Assembly (NCBI RefSeq): GCF_901709675.1
Contig: NW_023590235.1
Coordinates: forward strand, 36,385 to 100,384
Direction of reading: 5' to 3'
Length of the DNA stretch: 64,000 nucleotides
Source of the DNA: Syngnathus acus
Taxonomy: Eukaryota > Chordata > Actinopteri > Syngnathiformes > Syngnathidae
Positions 55,911-64,000 of this stretch are shown one piece after another. Below the pieces are notes generated by a model. It did no database searches. It saw only the letters and a list, made by a program, of their open reading frames with translations, and was not told the origin of the DNA. Numbering within the stretch: position 1 is the first letter of the stretch; each line of letters starts with the position of its first letter. The translations under genes and the position numbers were made by a program.

Positions 55911-58900
55911 ATTCAAGATTCAAGAGTTTTTATTCGCCATGTTTGAGCGTGCCAAACAAGGAATTTGACTTTGGTAAAACACACCCTCTGTTCAACATAT
56001 AGGTGACTAACAACACTCAGGACATGTGAATAATGGCAAAAACAGTGTAGACAAATTCAAAAGGTGTGAAGAGCAGGATGTTATTGCACAGTAATGCCTC
56101 TGAGACTCTATGAGTGGTGTGAGTTCATCAGAGCAACAGCCTGGGGGAAGAAGCTGTCTCGGTGTCTGCTGGTTTTGGCGTACCGAGCTCTATAACGCCG
56201 TCCGGAGGGGAGTAGTTCAAACAGACTGCAACCTGGGTGAGAAGGGTCTGTAGAGATGTTCCTTGCACGTTTCCTGGTCCTGGACAGGTACAAGTCTTGG
56301 ATAGATGGGAGGTTGATTCCAATGATCTTTTCTGCAGTCCTGATTGTCCGTTGCAGTCTGTGCTTGTCTTGTTTGGAGGCTGATCCAAACCAGACAGTGA
56401 TGGAGGTGCAGAGGACAGACTGGATGATGGCAGTGTAGAAGGTCTTCAGAAGCTCTCGCGGCAGGTTGAACTTCTTGAGCTGTCTCAGCAAGTACAGCCT
56501 CTGCTGGGCCTTCTTCCGGACAGAGTCTATGTGGCCGGTCCATTTCAGGTCCCGAGAGATTGTGGTTCCCAGGAACTTGAAGGTGTCTGTGGAGAGAATA
56601 GTATTACTGCGGATAGTGAGGGGTAAAAGTGGTGAAGGGTCTCGCCTGAAATCCACTGTCATCTCCACGGTCTTGAGCGGGTTCAGCTCCAGATGGTTTT
56701 GGTTGCACCAGTGGACCAGCCGCTCCACCTCCTGTCTGTACGCAGTCTCATCACCGTCCTGGATCAGTCCGATGAGAGTGGTGTCGTCTGCATACTTCAG
56801 GAGCTTCACAGGAGAGTCATCTGAGGAGAAATCATTGGTGTAGAGAGAGAAGAGCAGTGGGGAGAGGACGCACCCCTGAGGGGCTCCAGTATTGGTGGTC
56901 CGGGTGTCAGATGTGATGCCCCCCAGCCTCACACGCTGTCTCCTGTTGGTCACGAAGCTGGTGATCCACTGACAGGTGGGGGCAGGCACCGCAAGCTGGA
57001 TGAGCTTCTGTTGGAGGATGTCAGGAGCAATGGTGTTGAACGCCGAGCTGAAGTCCACGAACAGGATCCTGGCGTACGTTCCTGGGGTGTCCAGGTGGTG
57101 CAGGATGTAGTGCAGTCCCATGTTGACCGCATCATCCACTGACCTGTTTGCCCGGTAGGCAAACTGGAGGGGGTCAAGCAGGGGGCCCGTGACCTCCTTC
57201 AGGTGGTTCAGCACTAACCTCTCGAAAGATTTCATGACCACAGATGTCAGTGCGACGGGTCTATAGTCATTCAAACCTGTGATGGCGGGCTTCTTGGCCA
57301 CTGGAACGATGGTGGAGCTCTTGAAGCACGAGGGCACCTCACACAGCTCCAGAGAACGGTTGAAGATCCGTGCAAAGGTGGGCGCCAGCTGTTCAGCGCA
57401 GACTTTCAAGCAGGAAGGTGACACGCCGTCTGGGCCCGGTGCCTTCCTGGTCTTTTGTCTGCGGAACATCTGGCGCACTTCCTCCTCGCGGACCTGGAGT
57501 GCGGGCGCGGCCTCTGCAAGAGAGAGAGTGGGTGACAACGATGATAGAGGTGTGGACAGAGCAGTTGTGGGGAGAGGTGAGTATGTAGATTGTGCTGCAG
57601 GAAGTCCCGTTGTGTGGGAGGACCGATCAAACCTGCAGTAGAACTTATTCAGCTGGTTAGCAAGCCTTGGGCTCTCCACAGGACGGGGGGTTCGTTTCTT
57701 GTAGCCCGTGATGCTCTGCAGACCTTTCCACACTGTTGAGGGATCAGGATTGGCAGAGAGGTGTCTCTTCAGGTTCTCCCCGTAACACCTCTTGGCTTTC
57801 CTGACCTCTCGGTTCAGTGTGTTTCTGGTCTGCCTGAACAGGTCGCCGCTCCTGTAGGCCTCCTCCTTGACTTTGCGCAGCCTCCTGAGGTTCGGTGTAA
57901 ACCAAGGTTTGGCGTTGTTGTACGTGCAGAAGGTCTTAGTCTGCACACACAGATCCTCACAAAAACTGATGTATGATGTGACAGTGTCAGTGAGTTCATG
58001 CAAGTCTGAAGTTGCAGCTTCGAAAGCTCCCCAATCGGTGCAGTCAAAGCAGGCTTGGAGGTCCTGCCTTGACTCCACTGTCCACTTCCTCACAGTCCTC
58101 ACCACAGGCTTAGAAGTTTTTAGTTTCTGCCTGTAGGCCGGGATCAGATGAACTAGACAGTGGTCCGAGAGTCCTAAAGCTGCACGAGCCGCAGAGTGGT
58201 ATGCATCCTTGATCACGGTGTAGCAGTGGTCCAGAGTCTGTGCCCCTCTGGTGGGACACGTTACGTGCTGTCTGTATCTGGGGAGTTCGTGTGCGAGGTT
58301 CGCCCTGTTAAGATCACCCAGAACAATGATTAGTGAGTTTGGTAGAAGTTTCTCCATGTCTGCTACCTGGTCAAGCCAGCATCTGCGTGGCTTCACTCGC
58401 ACGTGCGTGTGGTGGGATGTAAACAGCCGCCATGACGATCGAGGAGAACTCCCGTGGTGAATAGAACGGCCGGCAGTTTATGAAAAGTGTTTCTAGGAGA
58501 GGGCTGCAAAACTCTTTCAACACCGTGACATCAGTACACCAACGTTCATTAATGTAGAAACAGAGACCACCTCCCTTTGATTTTCCGGAGAGCTCCGCGC
58601 TGCGATCTGCTCGCGTTAGCCTGAAGCCCGCTAGCTCAACGGCGTGGTGGGGCGTTCGTTCGCTGAGCCACGTTTCCACAAAGCACAGCGCGGCGGATCT
58701 GCTGAAGTCCGTGTTCCTTGAAGTGAGGAGCAGCAGTTCGTCCATCTTGTTCGCCAGGGAGCGGACATTCGCCAGATGAATTGACGGTAGGGCAGAACGG
58801 AACCCTCTCTGCCTCAGCCTTACGAGTGCTCCCGCTCGTTTTCCGCGCCGCCGTCGTCGTGCTAGCTTGTACAGCACCGCCGCTCCGGCTAGAATCTCCG

Positions 58901-59092
58901 ACAAACAGTCTGAATCGAAGAGAACAGGAGAGAAAATACCAGAAGAAGACTGTCCGATGTTTAACAGCGCTTCTCGAGTAAAGGTGATCCGGGATGGACA
59001 GCAGAGGACACAGAAAACACACAAAATAAGACAAATAAACAGAGAGCGACTCACCGTGGCTGCCATCCGCGGCGCCATCATGACGTTTTTTT
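55911..59092 (-). mobile_element. L2-type LINE, near full length, inserted in ERV gag
   Basis: Minus strand from the 5' end near 59092 to the ATTCAAG-repeat 3' tail at 55911. CAGAG occurs just outside both ends (55906-55910 and 59093-59097), a likely 5-bp duplication. Coding starts at 59081. This is the best-preserved LINE in the window, with a single frameshift. Confidence 0.92.
56108..59081 (-). pseudogene. LINE endonuclease-RT protein, one frameshift at 58373
   Basis: Starts MMAPRMAATVSRSLFICLIL, with a hydrophobic stretch and a basic RRRRRGKR segment. Endonuclease motifs are LANVRSLANKMD, VETWL, VLGDLN and LSDHCLV. RT motifs are [30 protein letters not shown] and [12 protein letters not shown]. 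The C-terminal box is LFELLPSGRRYRARY. An extra A near 58373 (TCAAGCC; the other family copy has TCAGCC) separates the first about 236 residues from the remaining about 760. About 990 codons in all. A reading-frame correction is not certain from sequence alone. Confidence 0.9.
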
Positions 59093-59950
59093 CAGAGCTG
59101 TACTCTCGGTGACATGCGCCAGATGTTGGCAGGAGCGTGCTCCCTGGTGCAGATGCAGGCAATTGAGGAAGCAGCAGGCACAGCGAGACTGGGGAGGGAG
59201 GTGCCCTTGCCACAAGTAGCAGCGCCCCTGTTTGAAAACATTAAATCGACTTTCCCACAACCCACCGATTTGGCCCGATTTATGATGCGAAAATGTCACC
59301 AGCACAACATTATGTAACGTGTGGGGAGTTGGATTGAAACCACAGTTCGCCTTCCGGCTCTCTCGCCCGAGGCAGAGGTGCTCTTCTGGACGGTGCTGGT
59401 GGGTGGGCTGCCGCCAGATGTGAAGAAGCAGCTAATGTCAGACCCTGACATTCTGGTTTGTGCCGAAGCACGATTTAAACGTCATCTTTTGCATCACTGC
59501 AGAACGTTCACTGAGTCACATGCTAAAGTTGAGAACGAGACAGATGTTTTATCAAAACAGTTGTTGAAATTACAATTGGCAAAAATGCATGGTGAAGCTA
59601 AACAGTCCAAATCACAGAAAAAGGAAATGCAGATGACACAGGCTCCTCAGGTGGTGGGGCGCGGAAGGAGCCAGTTCCGGGGCGGATACAGAGGCCGGGG
59701 AGGGAGTGCACCCGCCTACCCGGGTAGGGCGACATAAAAAACCCTACCCGCCCAACGCATGCTTCATCTGCGGCGAAACCGATCACTGGGCAAGAGGATG
59801 CCCACAATATCGGCCGCGTGGAGCCGCCCGCCCAGCCGGAGGCCCGCCACACCAACAGCTCCATCTGGTGGACGACCCTGGCAACAGCCACAAACACACG
59901 GAGGTCAGTACTACCAACATGATGATCTCTGGAGTGGACAATTTGAATAG
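59093..59950 (+). pseudogene. ERV gag, capsid end and nucleocapsid, with UAG end
   Basis: Capsid-like coding resumes after the LINE (LGDMRQMLAGACSLVQM). It is cut by a TAA at 59315-59317 and continues with LPPDVKKQLMSDPDILVC, a Gln/Lys-rich part, and an RGRG-rich basic stretch. A CX2CX4HX4C zinc knuckle (CFICGETDHWARGC, about 59760-59800) lies in a shifted frame. The frame carrying QYYQHDDLWSGQFE ends at TAG 59948-59950, in frame with the protease. Confidence 0.8.
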
Positions 59951-59982
59951 GGCCGCCCGGGGAGCCAGGTAAACAGCGGCCC
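59948..59982 (+). promoter_or_regulatory. Possible gag-pro readthrough site
   Basis: TAG at 59948-59950 is followed in the same frame by protease coding. GGGCCGC at 59950-59956 can pair with GCGGCCC at 59976-59982, a 7-bp GC stem. Gammaretroviruses use UAG readthrough with a pseudoknot; the stem here starts at the stop itself, which is closer than usual. This is an inference from sequence. Confidence 0.4.
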
Positions 59983-59992
59983 GGCGGAGCCA

Positions 59993-61216
59993 ATGCTTCA
60001 TGTGACAGTGGAGGGGACACCTGTGCAGATGCTGGTGGACACAGGAGCAACTTATTCATTAATAAACACTGCCTTAGCCGTATCCTCACTGTCAAATAAA
60101 ACAACAACTTTAGTCGGCTTCTCGGGACAACCACGAACTGTGCCTTTTACCAAGCCACTTGAGATGGTGATCACCCGGACGGGGTGTAGACTGTGGCACA
60201 AATACATTCATTCCACAGACACTCCAATCAATTTGGTGGGAAGGGATTTGCTGTCTGCCGTTGAGGCCAGAATCTTGTGTGGGCCAGAAGGGGTGATTAT
60301 TCAATTTCCAGATGGCGTCAGCATCCCGTGCTCACAGCAGCTACAACAACATGGCCAGTGGCTGATGGCGCCCCTACCAGCAGAAGCAGAAACTGCAACC
60401 ACTTACTGGGCCAGGCTGGAGCCAGAGACCCCTGCTGGTGGCGGTGTGTTCTCAACCTACCTGCTGTGGAAACCCTGGATCTGCTCACTGGCGCCATACC
60501 ACCCACCTGTTGATCCTTTGCATTGCACTCTATATTATGACCGAAAATGTGATGATGTATATCGGGATTTGTTTGAAGAAATTGAAGGGCGCATGTGGGA
60601 TTTAACTTCATCAAGCATTTTAATTGGCAAAGAGGGAGTCGCAGCAACAACTGAATTGACATCTGAACAAATGCAGTGGTTCAAAATGACAGAAAAAGGG
60701 GCACCACAAATTTCGCTGGCTCTTGCCCCGGGACACGAGGCCAGACAATTGGGCTCAATGGTCAAGCGATTGTTGCGACAGACCGATTGGCGGAAAACTC
60801 ACATTCCTAATTTATACTGGTCCGAGTCTCAGAACGCTTACCAAATTAAACAACCCATGACAGACACAGGATTGCTGGAGATGAGGTTGGTATCTCGCAC
60901 ACACGGCAGGGAATTAACTGATCATGAGGACGCTGAAGTAATGCTTGTGGCCTTGCCCGACACCCTGTGGTCCCAGGGTCCATTTGATGTCGGGTTTTGT
61001 CACTCGGTGGCCCCTATTGATCTCCAAATGGATGAGACGCAGCCTATCAAACGGCCTCAATATCGTTGGCCGAAAGAGGCGGACCAAGGCTTGGAAGACA
61101 CTCTGTGCGGCCTCTGGGACGCATGGGTGTTGGAAGTATCGTGTTCAGAATGGAACACCCCGTTGAGGCCAGTCTCGCAACTCCGTCCGGCCCCAGAGTT
61201 TGTTCCGACAGGATGA
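59993..61216 (+). pseudogene. ERV protease with extra domain and RT start; rest of pol deleted
   Basis: 407-codon frame from an in-frame ATG; the true reading may begin upstream, after the UAG. Residues 14-24 LVDTGATYSLI are the aspartic protease active site, and 81-87 LVGRDLL is its second conserved motif. Residues about 165-300 form a separate domain between protease and RT, containing HCT (177-179) and QIS (239-241). SEWNTPLRPV (385-394) is the start of RT. The coding then ends, so RT core, RNase H and integrase are missing by deletion; env follows directly. Confidence 0.85.
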
Positions 61217-61494
61217 AGGTGTCCCTGTTTGGCCGGGTCCGTGACACGGCCAAGAGAGGGAGGTCAGGTGGAGTAGGAGTAGCAGAACGGAGGAAGAAAG
61301 AGGAGGGCCCGAAGGGGTTTTCGGAATTGCTATTAGTAGGAGTATTAACCATAAGCTGTGTTTTTGTGTGGACATTGATGACAATTGATGAGACCATCCA
61401 GCTGAAAACGTCCCGGATTCAAATTTCACGACATCGCTGCGGAGAGAGAGTGGTTTGTGAAGCTGAGGTAAATACAACAGAAGAATTATCATGA
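61213..61494 (+). pseudogene. ERV env, N-terminal leader piece
   Basis: Starts MKVSLFGRVRDTAKRGR. A basic region is followed by a hydrophobic signal or anchor stretch (LLLVGVLTISCVFVWTLM), and it ends at a stop at 61492-61494. Overlaps the last codons of the pro-RT frame by a few bases. Assignment as env is by position and the long leader. Confidence 0.6.
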
Positions 61495-61558
61495 GAAGAG
61501 CGGTGGGTCTTGAGACAGAAATGCGACAATGCCAATTGGCAAAGGTGTTGTGAAAGTC

Positions 61559-62281
61559 CCAGGCCACAGGTAATTGTAGCATGTATGATGATGTGTTCCC
61601 AGTCGTAGGGAAGGAAAAAAGCAAACCCATTTTTGACAATCAAGTCACAAAGCAAAATTTGTCATGTTTGGTCCTCAATGGAACGGGTACAAGCATCGGC
61701 CAAGTTGACCAAACATGGTGTCAGGTGAATTTGAAACTAAACACGACACATCCTCTCTCTCGCGCCGATGTGTGGTTGTGGTGATAATAAATTGTACGAC
61801 CGCCTCCCGGCAAGCGCCTCGGGGGTGTGTGCGCTTGTCTCACTGATTATGCCTGTGTTAGTTGTCCCCGTTGATTTCCAGAGCATCAACTGGAACGCGG
61901 AGCTCCCGTTGACAGGGCTATTGCGACGGGCACGGCGCGACCTACCGTCACCATGGCTGAGCGAAAACGACCCAACATATATAGACGCCATCGGTGTGCC
62001 TAGGGGTGTCCCAGATAAGTACAAACCCGCCAATCAGGTATCCTCGGGATTCGAAAGCATTTTGAGATGGGTCATCCCGAACAAAAATGTGGACCGAATC
62101 AATTATGTCCACTATAATGTACAGAGATTGGGAAATTATACCGCTCAATCATTTGCGGCGGTCCATGAGCAACTTGCGGCTACTTCGCTCATGGCCTTTC
62201 AGAATCGTATCGCATTGGACATGTTATTAGCGTGTGCGGCATGTTCGGCGAATCTTGTTGCACTTTCGTTCCAAACAATAG
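61559..62281 (+). pseudogene. ERV env, surface/transmembrane remnant, truncated
   Basis: A surface-subunit piece with NLS and NGT sequons is at 61581-61784. A furin-like RRARR is at 61924-61938. Transmembrane-subunit ectodomain follows with heptad-type sequence (YVHYNVQRLGNYTAQSF) and FQNRIALDMLL. The CX6CC disulphide motif is readable at 62235-62261, but in a different frame. The anchor and tail are missing: sequence switches at 62282 to the repeat shared with the palindrome arms. Non-functional. Confidence 0.75.
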
Positions 62282-62639
62282 ATTGCCCCATTTCAGTACT
62301 GTTTTAGAAACCTTTACAGATGGTTAAAATCCACATAATAGTTATACGCGCATGTGTTCCGTGAGCGTTCCCCTTTCTGCCCCCTCCCTTTCTTTCTCCC
62401 GCCAAGCAGTCCATCGTGCCCCAACACAGGGCATGTTCCTCGTTAGTATTGTGGATAGTATCTCTACTTGTCGCGTGAAAGACCAGGGTTCAGTTATCAA
62501 CCCAAGTGCGTTAACTTGTGTTTGCAGCAGAGTTATTATATAGCTGCATTGGTTGTGCGTGCGTTTGAACTTAAGTGAGTGACCTGTAAGTTTTTCAAAA
62601 TAAACTCAAACTTTTATCTGTAGCCAACTTCTACTAAAT
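62282..62639 (+). repeat. Third copy of the arm repeat, after the broken env
   Basis: Matches 21982-22331 and the complement of 5385-5734 from ATTGCCCCATTTCAGTACTG onward, with substitutions and small indels. Confidence 0.85.
62437..62508 (+). tRNA. tRNA-Asp(GTC)-like pseudogene, third copy
   Basis: TCCTCGTTAGTATTGTGGAT and CTTGTCGCG loop (GTC); the T arm is degenerate as in the arm copies. Confidence 0.6.
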
Positions 62640-62737
62640 CAGTGGTCCCCAACCTGTTTTGCACCACGGACCGGTTACGTGTCAGAAATATTTTCGTGGA
62701 CCGGCCTTTATATAAATAAATAATACATTTATATACC
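62640..62737 (+). mobile_element. hAT end fragment
   Basis: CAGTGGTCCCCAACCTGTTT and ACCACGGACCGGTTACGTG; the same end as 44175 and the arm copies. Confidence 0.82.
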
Positions 62738-62835
62738 GTATTTTTCGGAATATAAGTCGCGTTCTTTTTTCATACTTTGGGTGGGGGGGGCGACTTATAC
62801 TCAGGAGCGACTTATATGTGAATTTTCTCACAAAT
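62738..62835. mobile_element. DNA-transposon end (CGTATTTTTCGG family)
   Basis: CCGTATTTTTCGGAATATAA then GGCGACTTATACTCAGGAGC; matches 37153-37240. Family not named. Confidence 0.6.
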
Positions 62836-63840
62836 TTATACTTGATCATGAACACTTTACTTACTTACTAGTATAGTTGATTCCTTCACACGTAATTTTC
62901 ATTTCAAACCGCATGAGGGCGCACTATGGCTGTGGAATAATTGGAGCCTCACTGACAATGAGTTCCATTCACTGACTTCCAAAGTCGGGAGATTTAGTGA
63001 TTTGGAGTGACACAGATTATTCGATAAACTTATTATTTATGTTATAGTTATTTGATATGTAGTTTATTTAGAGTAGCAACGTGAATGTTGTTAGACTTCA
63101 GTAGTTTCCAATTTTGTAGGGAGGCCGTGAAGGCAGCAGGGGAAGGGGTGTGGGGGCGGAACGAGCGATCCTGGGCGCTTGCGTGTGTTGGCTCACATGT
63201 TGAGCTCTTGATTTGTGAAATAAAGAGCCGGCCTGTTACCAAACCCACGTCTTGCTTGGTACTTCGGTAACGCTACAATATAGTTATATACGTAGATCTG
63301 TGGAATAATTGGAGCCGCCAACTGACAACGAGGCTGACATCAGCGCCGCACGTAGGTCCGGAATCGACAGCTGTTTATTTTTGGGGGTTTTTGACACGGG
63401 ATGAATATTCCGGTGGATTTAATGATTTGGAGTGACACGGATGGTTTGTTAAAATTGTTGTTTATATTACATTAATTTAATATCTCTAGTCTGACGTCTG
63501 TGGCACACGTAGTCTTTCCGGCGTCAGCTTTTTTTTTTTTTGTCGTTTTTTTTTTCTCAAGTGACACGGAAGACGAAGATTCTGATGGATTTATTGATTT
63601 GGAGTGACACGGATGGTTCGATAAATTTGTTGTTTATATTATTGTCATTTCATACATAGTTTATATATTGTTATATGGGCCTGTAGAAAATTTTTAACTG
63701 TAACGCGCCGCTGATGTCGGGCTTGTATACATGAAGGAGAACCAACTCGATCGATGGCTTTAATGATTTGGAGTGACACAGATAGTTTGATAAAGGTGTT
63801 ATTTATGTTATAGTTATTTGAATAACTGTTATTGTTACAT
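62836..63840. repeat. Serial copies of a transposase 3' end
   Basis: The coding-like end GF(N/I)DLE-stop, followed by CACRGATGGTTYGATAAA-like sequence and an AT-rich stretch, occurs ending at 63434, 63606 and 63776, with a variant at 63010. The copy at 63557-63606 keeps acidic codons before it (SDTEDEDSDGFIDLE). They look like repeated 3' ends of one DNA-transposon coding sequence. An AATAAA lies at 63219-63224. Confidence 0.65.
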
Positions 63841-63842
63841 CA

Positions 63843-64000
63843 GGAGGCGGCTCGGTGACGCACTGGGTAGCACGTCCGCCTCACAGTTAGGAGGGTGCGG
63901 GTTCGATTCCACCTCCGGCCCTCCCTGTGCGGAGTTTGCATGTTCTCCCCGAGCCCGCGTGGGTTTTCTCCGGGCACTCCGGTTTCCTCCCACATCCCAA
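63843..64000 (+). mobile_element. DANA/Mermaid-like tRNA-derived SINE, cut by the window end
   Basis: GGCGGCTCGGTGACGCACTG with A box-like GGGTAGCACGTCC and B box GGGTTCGATTCC. Then GTGCGGAGTTTGCATGTTCT and CGTGGGTTTTCTCCGGG, a core I know from zebrafish DANA and related SINEs. Confidence 0.85.

Overview
This window looks like intergenic, transposon-packed chromosome from a teleost fish, most likely a percomorph. L2-type, Rex-Babar-type and RTE-like LINEs, several hAT families, a Tc1-like element, Ty3/gypsy and endogenous-retrovirus (ERV) pieces, a DANA/Mermaid-like SINE, very many tRNA-derived sequences and degenerate TTAGGG-type repeats lie nested in one another. I see no intact host protein-coding gene. 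The only host-gene-like material is a three-exon remnant present once in each palindrome arm.

Positions 1-27721 form a very large inverted repeat. The left arm (1-13500) and right arm (14001-27721) are near-identical reverse complements around a 500-base run of N (13501-14000). From the outside in, each arm holds: an L2 5' fragment; a nearly full-length L2 LINE with endonuclease (EN) and reverse transcriptase (RT); an opposed LINE fragment with an SGNH-esterase-like ORF1; a hAT end; tRNA-Asp-like and tRNA-Pro-like sequences; a Tc1-like element with a hAT MITE inside it; a LINE 3' end; a tRNA-Gln-like sequence with a CA/GT tract; the exon remnants; a telomere-like repeat mixed with tRNA halves; a tandem array of tRNA-Glu/Gln-like units; tRNA-Val-like sequences; and a 106-bp satellite that runs into the gap. 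The arms are not identical: they differ by frameshifts, by an extra tRNA-like unit in the right arm and by scattered substitutions. They could be a true palindrome or two haplotypes joined head to head.

Positions 27.7-37 kb hold a hAT fragment, a tRNA-derived SINE, a GC-rich minisatellite, a Rex-Babar-type LINE and a cluster of tRNA genes and pseudogenes (Arg, Lys, and a five-member Met-like series whose anticodons have drifted). A hAT element with a perfect 8-bp target duplication sits in that cluster. Positions 37-46 kb hold an RTE-like LINE split by a hAT, a Ty3/gypsy pol fragment split by a solo LTR, a second Rex-Babar copy, and a hAT split by another LINE.

Positions 46.3-62.3 kb hold a 5'-truncated L2 LINE split by a solo LTR, a gypsy-type solo LTR, and then a decayed ERV. 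The ERV has a 5' LTR, a tRNA-Trp primer site, gag with a zinc knuckle, a gag/pro UAG junction, protease, an extra domain, the first few residues of RT, and a truncated env. Two L2 LINEs sit inside its gag, and most of pol is deleted. The last 1.7 kb holds a repeat shared with both palindrome arms, hAT and other DNA-transposon ends, and a DANA-like SINE cut by the window edge. Function here is mostly retrotransposon biology; clustered tRNA promoters and inverted symmetry are the main structural themes.
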